The notes beneath the pieces are model-generated. The model was not told the origin of the DNA. It searched no databases and worked only from the letters and a program-made list of their open reading frames with translations. The position numbers were made by a program, and so were the translations under genes. From CAZSTA01 sp964609495 [NCBI: uncultured bacterium] (lineage in GTDB: Bacteria; CAZSTA01): a stretch of 11,766 nt of DNA. The DNA lies in the NCBI GenBank assembly GCA_964609495.1, contig CAZSTA010000108.1:1-11766 (forward strand), written 5' to 3'. Every line of letters starts with the position of its first letter. Position 1 is the stretch's first letter. Shown here one piece after another: positions 7,167 to 11,766 of this stretch.

Positions 7167-7195
7167 TTGAAATTGGTTACTAAATATAATATAAT
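7167..7195 (+). promoter_or_regulatory. Sigma-70 promoter for the mtnP-pfkB-prsW cluster
   Basis: TTGAAA (7167-7172), 17 bases, then TATAAT (7190-7195). A second overlapping TATAAT lies at 7185-7190. Initiation near 7202 leaves a leader of about 30 bases before the ATG at 7233. Confidence 0.78.
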
Positions 7196-7232
7196 GAGGG
7201 TGTGAAGAATATTTGAAGAAAGGGGAGGGAGA

Positions 7233-8090
7233 ATGCCTGAGGCGAGAATCGGTATAATTGGCGGTAGCGGATTATATGATATAGAGGGTTTCGAGAATAT
7301 CAAGAGGGTGAGGGTGGATACCCCCTTTGGACTTCCCTCGGATGAACCTATCTTGGGGGATTTAGCAGGAGAGAAGGTTGTCTTCCTTCCCAGGCATGGA
7401 AAGGGACATACAAGATCTCCCAGCGAGATTAACTCCCGAGCTAATATCTATGTTATGAAGAGCTTAGGAGTGGAGTATATCCTCTCCGTTAGCGCAGTGG
7501 GAAGCATGAAGGAGGAGATAAAACCCCGAGATATTGTAATCCCCGATCAGTTGTTCGATAGGACAAAGGGCAGGATTAACACTTTTTTTGAGAAGGGGAT
7601 TGTAGTTCATATTAGTTTCGCCGATCCCTTCTGCCCAACAATGATAAGCCTTTTAGGAGAGATATGTCAGGAGATGGGGTTGAATTTTCACTTAGGTGGG
7701 ACTTATTTGTGTATGGAGGGGCCTCAATTCTCCACTAGGGCGGAATCGAGGATATATCGCCAGTGGGGAGTGGATGTCATCGGGATGACGAGCTTGCCCG
7801 AGGCGAAGTTGGCAAGAGAGGCGGAGATCTGCTACGCTACTATCGCGATGGTCACCGATTATGATGTCTGGCGTGAGGAAGATGTAACGGTGGAGATCCT
7901 GATCGCCAATATGATGAAGAACGTGGAGAGTGTGAAAAGGCTGTTAAAGAGGATCATCCCTGAGCTTCCTAGGGAGAGGCGTTGCCCCTGCGCAAATGCC
8001 TTGCGGGATGCTATCATTACTCCTCGGGATGCTATCTCGAGGGAGGTTAAGGAGAAGTATAAAATTATAATCGGTAAGTATCTGGATTAG
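7233..8090 (+). CDS. mtnP: S-methyl-5'-thioadenosine phosphorylase or related purine nucleoside phosphorylase
   Basis: A 285-residue cytoplasmic enzyme of the PNP/MTAP class. It is expected to split methylthioadenosine with phosphate into adenine and methylthioribose-1-phosphate, as part of methionine salvage. Visible motifs are the phosphate loop GGSGLY (10-15), RHG (54-56), SAVGS (87-91), MEGPQFSTRAES (161-172), MTSLPEAKLAREAE (185-198) and TDYD (208-211); the aspartates of this last motif fit 6-aminopurine preference. CPC at 251-253 matches the CXC motif described in thermophilic archaeal MTAPs, although it also occurs in other bacterial members. GGGGAGGGAG precedes the ATG. The next gene, a PfkB-type kinase, begins nine bases after the stop. 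Methylthioinosine or broader nucleoside specificity cannot be excluded. Confidence 0.9.
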   Translation: MPEARIGIIGGSGLYDIEGFENIKRVRVDTPFGLPSDEPILGDLAGEKVVFLPRHGKGHTRSPSEINSRANIYVMKSLGVEYILSVSAVGSMKEEIKPRDIVIPDQLFDRTKGRINTFFEKGIVVHISFADPFCPTMISLLGEICQEMGLNFHLGGTYLCMEGPQFSTRAESRIYRQWGVDVIGMTSLPEAKLAREAEICYATIAMVTDYDVWREEDVTVEILIANMMKNVESVKRLLKRIIPELPRERRCPCANALRDAIITPRDAISREVKEKYKIIIGKYLD

Positions 8091-8099
8091 GGAAGAGGA

Positions 8100-8999
8100 G
8101 TGAACTTGGCGAGCGTTCTAGTGGTTGGTTCTGTGGCTTTAGACACCGTTATTACTCCCACTGGGGAGGTAAAGGATGTTCTGGGAGGCTCAGCCTCCTA
8201 TTTTTCCTACGCGGCTAGTTTCTTCACCTCAGTTAAGTTAGTAGCTGTAGTAGGGGAAGATTTCTCTCAAGAGTATATAGATTTACTAAGGTCTAGGAAT
8301 ATCGATCTTGGTGGTTTGCGAGTCGAGAGGGGGAAGACCTTTAGATGGGGTGGACGCTACAGGGGCGATATGAGTGTTGCCGAGACTCTTTACACCGATC
8401 TAAATGTCTTTGAGAACTTTTCCCCAGATATCCCAGATGAATACAAGAGGAGCGAATATCTGTTTTTAGCTAATATCGATCCCGAACTCCAGTTGAACAT
8501 CCTAAATCAGATGGAGAAGCCGAAGCTAGTTGCCTGTGACACTATGAATTATTGGATAAACAACGAATGGGACGCCTTAATGGAGATAATAAAGAGGGTT
8601 GATGTTCTGATAGTAAATGATGCTGAGGTTCGAGCTATAGGAGGAGAGACAAATCTCATAAGCGCGGCTAGTCGGATATTATGTCTTGGCCCTAAAGCGA
8701 TTATCATAAAGAAGGGGGAGCATGGCGCGATGCTCTTTAGGGAGGATTGTTTCTTTTACTCTCCAGCCTATCCTCTTCCCAAGGTGGTCGATCCCACCGG
8801 AGCTGGAGATAGCTTCGCTGGTGGCTTCATGGGATATATGGCGAAGACTGAGGGGAACAATATCCAGAGAGCGATCGTCTATGGTAATGCGATGGGCTCC
8901 TTCTGTGTCGAGGATTTCGGTCTAAGGCGCTTTCAAATTTTGAATAATGGAGAGATAGAGGAGAGATTCAAGGAGTTCCAGCAGATGGTTAGTTTTTGA
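8100..8999 (+). CDS. PfkB-family carbohydrate/nucleoside kinase
   Basis: A 299-residue kinase of the PfkB (ribokinase) family. LVVGSVALDTV at 7-17 is the N-terminal strand, LGGSASYFSYAAS at 28-40 is the first signature, NDAE at 173-176 lies near the phosphate site, and DPTGAGDSFAGG at 231-242 holds the catalytic Asp237 and the anion hole. EYLFLANIDPELQLNIL (119-135) is characteristic of a subgroup often found beside mtnP. The start is uncertain. GTG at 8100 opens the frame, but GAGGAG overlaps it and is better placed for TTG at 8106, which would give MASVLVVG, like relatives. Nine bases separate it from mtnP, so coupled translation is likely. The substrate is unknown; a sugar or nucleoside linked to phosphorolysis is the reasonable guess. 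Confidence 0.9.
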   Translation: MNLASVLVVGSVALDTVITPTGEVKDVLGGSASYFSYAASFFTSVKLVAVVGEDFSQEYIDLLRSRNIDLGGLRVERGKTFRWGGRYRGDMSVAETLYTDLNVFENFSPDIPDEYKRSEYLFLANIDPELQLNILNQMEKPKLVACDTMNYWINNEWDALMEIIKRVDVLIVNDAEVRAIGGETNLISAASRILCLGPKAIIIKKGEHGAMLFREDCFFYSPAYPLPKVVDPTGAGDSFAGGFMGYMAKTEGNNIQRAIVYGNAMGSFCVEDFGLRRFQILNNGEIEERFKEFQQMVSF

Positions 9000-9033
9000 G
9001 AGAGTAGAGATAATAGAGAAGGGGAGGCAAAGG

Positions 9034-9732
9034 GTGTCAATCCTAGTTTTTGTAGCTTTAGCTTTCGCTCCGGGGATATTCTGGCTTTGGTTTTATTACC
9101 GCCAGGATAGGTATGAGCCAGAGCCCAAGATGTGGATAGTAAAGGTGTTTGTGCTTGGTATGTTGGTGGTCATCCCCGCGGCTATTGCCGAAGCTCTAGT
9201 GGGTAAGATATTCCCTTTCTTGGAGGGGAAAGGTTTAATCTCTATACTCTTATACTCCTTCTTAGTCATCGCTCCTATTGAGGAATACGCTAAATATCTA
9301 GCGGTGAAGAAAAGCGTCTATAAAACGCTGGAGTTTGACGAGATAACTGATGGGATCATCTACAGTGCGACGGCGGCTCTAGGCTTTGCTTCCCTAGAGA
9401 ATCTATTTTATATGATAGATTTAGGAGCCAGCGTGATGATCGTTCGGGCGCCGTTATCCACTTTGGGGCATGTATTATTCTCCGGGATGTGGGGTTATTA
9501 CCTGGGATTGGCGAAATTCTCACCAGGGCAGGAGAAGAGACTCATCAAAAAGGGACTTCTACTAGCCATATTATTTCATGGAGCTTATGATTTCATTCTT
9601 TTTACGAATACGGTTTTAGCGCTTCTGGTAATTCCTCTTATGTTTATAATGTATCGTAAGTTAGCTTCTATGATACGAATCTCAGCTAAGCAATCTCCCT
9701 ATAGGGAAGAAGATACCGAGGCAGAGACGTAA
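9034..9732 (+). CDS. PrsW-family intramembrane metalloprotease
   Basis: A 232-residue membrane protein with about seven hydrophobic segments. The PrsW/CAAX-like active-site set is present: YYRQDRYEPEP (21-31) after the first helix, EEYAK (83-87), FDEITDG (101-107), the SLEN motif (120-123), His146 and HGAYD (182-186). These glutamates and histidines are the expected metal and catalytic residues. The C-terminus is polar and acidic. In Bacillus the family member cuts an anti-sigma factor, but no sigma or anti-sigma gene is nearby here, so the target is unknown. The start is GTG with GGGGAGG six bases upstream. It lies 34 bases after the kinase gene and probably belongs to the same transcript, though its function has no evident link to nucleoside salvage. 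Confidence 0.9.
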   Translation: MSILVFVALAFAPGIFWLWFYYRQDRYEPEPKMWIVKVFVLGMLVVIPAAIAEALVGKIFPFLEGKGLISILLYSFLVIAPIEEYAKYLAVKKSVYKTLEFDEITDGIIYSATAALGFASLENLFYMIDLGASVMIVRAPLSTLGHVLFSGMWGYYLGLAKFSPGQEKRLIKKGLLLAILFHGAYDFILFTNTVLALLVIPLMFIMYRKLASMIRISAKQSPYREEDTEAET

Positions 9733-9768
9733 TATTGTGAATATCCGAATGAGCAGATAGATTTTTTC

Positions 9769-9797
9769 TTGACTTTTCTCAAGCTATATGCTATATT
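9769..9797 (+). promoter_or_regulatory. Sigma-70 promoter for the propeller genes
   Basis: TTGACT (9769-9774), 17 bases, then TATATT (9792-9797), preceded by TGC (extended -10). The leader of about 107 bases includes AGTCTCAAGT (9851-9860), TTGTTATT (9860-9867) and AGTTTATT (9886-9893). Similar blocks occur in the same order before the second paralogue. Confidence 0.75.
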
Positions 9798-9910
9798 TAA
9801 ACCAGGACTTAGTTGCTCTGTTCATTAGTTAAGATCGAGTGTATATTTTAAGTCTCAAGTTGTTATTATAGACGATTACATTCCCAGTTTATTGAAAGGG
9901 GTAAATACAG

Positions 9911-10930
9911 ATGAGATTACTAAAAGTAACAGTAGTAATATTATCTATAGTATTGATGATAGTTGGATTTGAAGGGGACGGAGTTGCAACTTCTAGTCCA
10001 CCTAAAGGGAAGATCGCTTTTGTCTCTTCTCGAGATAGTAACCGGGAGATATATGTAATGAGTGCTGATGGGAGTGGACAGGCTAACTTGACTAAGAATC
10101 CCGCAGAGGATGATGATCCCGCATGGTCACCAGATGGGAAGAAGATCGCTTTTATCTCTGGGCAAGATAGTAGCTGGGAGATATATGTAGTGAATGCTGA
10201 TGGGAGTGGACAGACTAACTTGACTAATAATCCTGCGTGGGATGTTTCTCCTATATGGTCCCCAGATGGGAAGAGAATCGCTTTTGAATCTAATCGAGAT
10301 GGTAATGTTGAGATCTATGTGATGAATGCAGATGGAAGTGGGCAGACTAACTTGACTAATAATCCCACGTGGGATTTTTCTCCTGTATGGTCCTCAGATG
10401 GGAAGAAAATCGCGTTTAAATCTGATCGAGATGGAAACTATGAGATATATGTAATGAATGTTGATGGGAGTGGACAGACTAACTTGACTAAGAATCCCGC
10501 AGAAGATGATGATCCTGTCTGGTCCCCAGATGGGAAGAAAATCGCTTTTGTCTCTGAGCGAGATGGTAACTCTGAGATCTATGTGATGAATGCTGATGGC
10601 AGTGAACAGACTAACTTGACTAATAATCCCGCAAAAGATGATGATCCTGTCTGGTCCCCAGATGGGAAGGAGATCACTTTCCGATCTGATCGAGATGGTA
10701 ATGAGGAGATATATGTGATGAATGCTGATGGGAGTGGACAGACTAACTTGACTAAGAATCCCGGAGGGGATCAGGATCCTGCGTGGTCACCAGATGGGAA
10801 GAAAATCGCTTTTGTCTCTGAGCGAGATGGCAATAGTGAGATATATGTGATGAGTGCTGATGGGAGTGGACAGACTAACTTGACTAATAATCCCGCAAAT
10901 GATTGGAGTCCTGTGTGGTCACCTGAATAG
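9911..10930 (+). CDS. Exported seven-bladed PD40 (TolB-like) beta-propeller protein, lipobox lost
   Basis: A 339-residue protein made almost wholly of 44-residue PD40 repeats with the pattern [10 protein letters not shown]...[23 protein letters not shown]. Residues 1-19 are a hydrophobic export signal. At position 20, where the paralogue at 11040 has the lipobox cysteine, this protein has phenylalanine (TTT at 9968-9970), so it should be secreted or membrane-anchored by the signal, not lipidated. After a 31-residue leader come a 32-residue partial blade, six full blades and a final 12-residue strand (WSPE end). The first and last pieces add up to one blade, so the protein closes as exactly seven. 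Such domains in TolB and relatives mediate protein or ligand binding. GAAAGGGG lies about nine bases before the ATG. No partner gene is visible and the ligand is unknown. Confidence 0.9.
   Translation: MRLLKVTVVILSIVLMIVGFEGDGVATSSPPKGKIAFVSSRDSNREIYVMSADGSGQANLTKNPAEDDDPAWSPDGKKIAFISGQDSSWEIYVVNADGSGQTNLTNNPAWDVSPIWSPDGKRIAFESNRDGNVEIYVMNADGSGQTNLTNNPTWDFSPVWSSDGKKIAFKSDRDGNYEIYVMNVDGSGQTNLTKNPAEDDDPVWSPDGKKIAFVSERDGNSEIYVMNADGSEQTNLTNNPAKDDDPVWSPDGKEITFRSDRDGNEEIYVMNADGSGQTNLTKNPGGDQDPAWSPDGKKIAFVSERDGNSEIYVMSADGSGQTNLTNNPANDWSPVWSPE
10004..10927 (+). repeat. Seven-blade PD40 repeat array, 132-base period
   Basis: Full blades start at 10100, 10232, 10364, 10496, 10628 and 10760, each 44 codons. 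A partial blade occupies 10004-10099 and its completing strand lies at 10892-10927. DNA is closely conserved around the GATGGGAGTGGACAGACTAA stretch in nearly every blade, including third codon positions, which suggests recent amplification or gene conversion rather than old divergence. Confidence 0.92.
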
Positions 10931-11039
10931 ATAGCCTCAATGGTTATTAGATGTAAGTGGATTAGGTAGTTTCAAGTAGATAATTTGTTATTCCTATACA
11001 TCCCCGAAGCGGTAGTTTATTAAAGTGGGGTGAATACAG
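10931..11039 (+). other. Gap between the two propeller genes
   Basis: No terminator is visible, so the genes may be co-transcribed. The gap includes ATTAGGTAGTTTCAAG (10961-10976), also found exactly at 6217-6232, and AGTTTATT before the ribosome site, as in the leader of the first copy. A weak TATACA (10995-11000) might serve as a -10 but lacks a good -35. Confidence 0.5.
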
Positions 11040-11766
11040 ATGAGATTACTAAAAGTAACTGTAGTATTACTATCCATAGTATTGCTGATAGTTGGATGTG
11101 AGATAGTTGGAGGAGTAACTCCTAAAGGGAAAATCGCTTTTGAATCTTATCGAGATGGTAATGGTGAGATATATGTGATGAATACTGATGGGAGTGGACA
11201 GACTAACTTGACTAATAATCCTTCATCGGATGATGAGCCTAGATGGTCACCAGATGGAAAGAAAATCGCTTTCCACTCTCATCGAGATGGTAATGGTGAG
11301 ATATATGTGATGAATGCTGATGGGAGTGGACAGACTAACTTGACTAATAATCCTTCATCGGATGATGAGCCTAGATGGTCACCAGATGGAAAGAAAATCG
11401 CTTTCCACTCTCATCGAGATGGTAATGGTGAGATATATGTGATGAATGCTGATGGGAGTGGACAGACTAACTTGACTAATAATCCTGGTTATGATGGATC
11501 CACTGATTGGTCACCAGATGGGAAGAAGATCGCTTTCCGATCTGATCGAGATGGTAATGTCGAGATCTATGTGATGAATGCTGATGGCAGTGGACAGACT
11601 AACTTGACTAATAGTCCCAGATGGGATAGAGATCCTAGATGGTCATCAGATGGAAAGAAAATCGCTTTTGCCTCTGGGATCTCTCTTGACCCTGAGCAAG
11701 CTGGGAGCTGGGAGATCTATGTGATGAATGCTGATGGGAGTGGACAGACTAACTTGACTAATAATC
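11040..11766 (+). CDS. PD40 beta-propeller lipoprotein, 3' end beyond window
   Basis: The reading frame is open from the ATG at 11040 to the window edge (242 codons plus one base), so it is partial. It is a tandem paralogue of the preceding gene, sharing its first nine residues and most of the signal sequence. Here the signal ends LIVGC, a lipobox with Cys20 (TGT at 11097-11099), so the protein should be a lipoprotein. A 32-residue partial blade ([12 protein letters not shown]...) is followed by full blades at 11220, 11352, 11484 and 11616. The second and third are identical in sequence. The fifth visible blade is 50 residues, with [12 protein letters not shown] replacing the usual six-residue RDGN turn. 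GTGGGG precedes the ATG by about eight bases. By analogy with its neighbour, two or so blades may remain outside the window. Confidence 0.9.
   Translation, partial: MRLLKVTVVLLSIVLLIVGCEIVGGVTPKGKIAFESYRDGNGEIYVMNTDGSGQTNLTNNPSSDDEPRWSPDGKKIAFHSHRDGNGEIYVMNADGSGQTNLTNNPSSDDEPRWSPDGKKIAFHSHRDGNGEIYVMNADGSGQTNLTNNPGYDGSTDWSPDGKKIAFRSDRDGNVEIYVMNADGSGQTNLTNSPRWDRDPRWSSDGKKIAFASGISLDPEQAGSWEIYVMNADGSGQTNLTNN
11185..11486 (+). repeat. Perfect tandem duplication of one propeller blade (132-base offset)
   Basis: Positions 11185-11354 match 11317-11486 at every base (170 bases). The match ends at A11184/G11316 on the left and T11355/G11487 on the right. Identity at silent positions shows that one 132-base blade was copied very recently, by slippage or unequal crossing over. 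Confidence 0.93.

Noticed and set aside
10004-11766. CRISPR-like regular repeats
   Set aside because: The 132-base period is a continuous coding repeat of 44 codons with no spacers and a clear PD40 protein pattern.

Overview
The window (11,766 bases, moderately AT-rich by eye) looks like chromosomal DNA of a bacterium, probably from an uncultured lineage. Bacterial signs are strong Shine-Dalgarno sites, several sigma-70 type promoters at 17-base spacing, hairpin-plus-T terminators, and GTG/TTG starts. Frequent ATA, AGA and AGG codons and purine-rich coding strands are compatible with a thermophile, as is the CPC motif of the MtnP-type phosphorylase. The mix of exported GerW-like proteins, an MtnP/PfkB pair, PD40 propeller lipoproteins and short G/C-palindrome repeats recalls deep-branching phyla such as Poribacteria or Armatimonadota. 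That placement is a guess; no marker gene is present.

Layout. (1) Positions 1-1148: a short left edge, a hairpin, and two tandem minus-strand genes for small exported GerW/YtfJ-family proteins driven by a perfect consensus promoter. (2) Positions 1386-2874: a plus-strand membrane protein of the MATE/MOP type with clear internal duplication, its own perfect consensus extended -10 promoter, and a strong terminator. (3) Positions 2896-6215: a CUT1-type ABC sugar importer made of a binding protein and two permeases, with a structured gap after the binding-protein gene and no ATPase gene. (4) Positions 6216-6659: a gene-free stretch full of short palindromes. (5) Positions 6660-9732: a YjbQ-family gene, then a promoter and a tight cluster of mtnP-like phosphorylase, PfkB-type kinase and PrsW-type membrane protease. 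(6) Positions 9769-11766: two tandem paralogues encoding exported proteins made of 44-residue PD40 (TolB-like) beta-propeller repeats; the second runs off the right edge and is missed by a stop-bounded ORF search.

How the genes fit together. Group 3 brings in a sugar, probably powered by a shared ATPase encoded elsewhere. Group 5 suggests phosphorolysis of methylthioadenosine or another nucleoside, followed by a kinase step on a related sugar or nucleoside. The two propeller genes are the most dynamic part. The first encodes exactly seven blades closed by a split N-/C-terminal blade. The second contains a 170-base perfect match at a 132-base offset, a sign of very recent blade duplication. 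The paralogues differ by one base at the lipobox cysteine, so one should be a lipoprotein and the other not. I found no convincing tRNA, rRNA, CRISPR array, transposase or phage gene.
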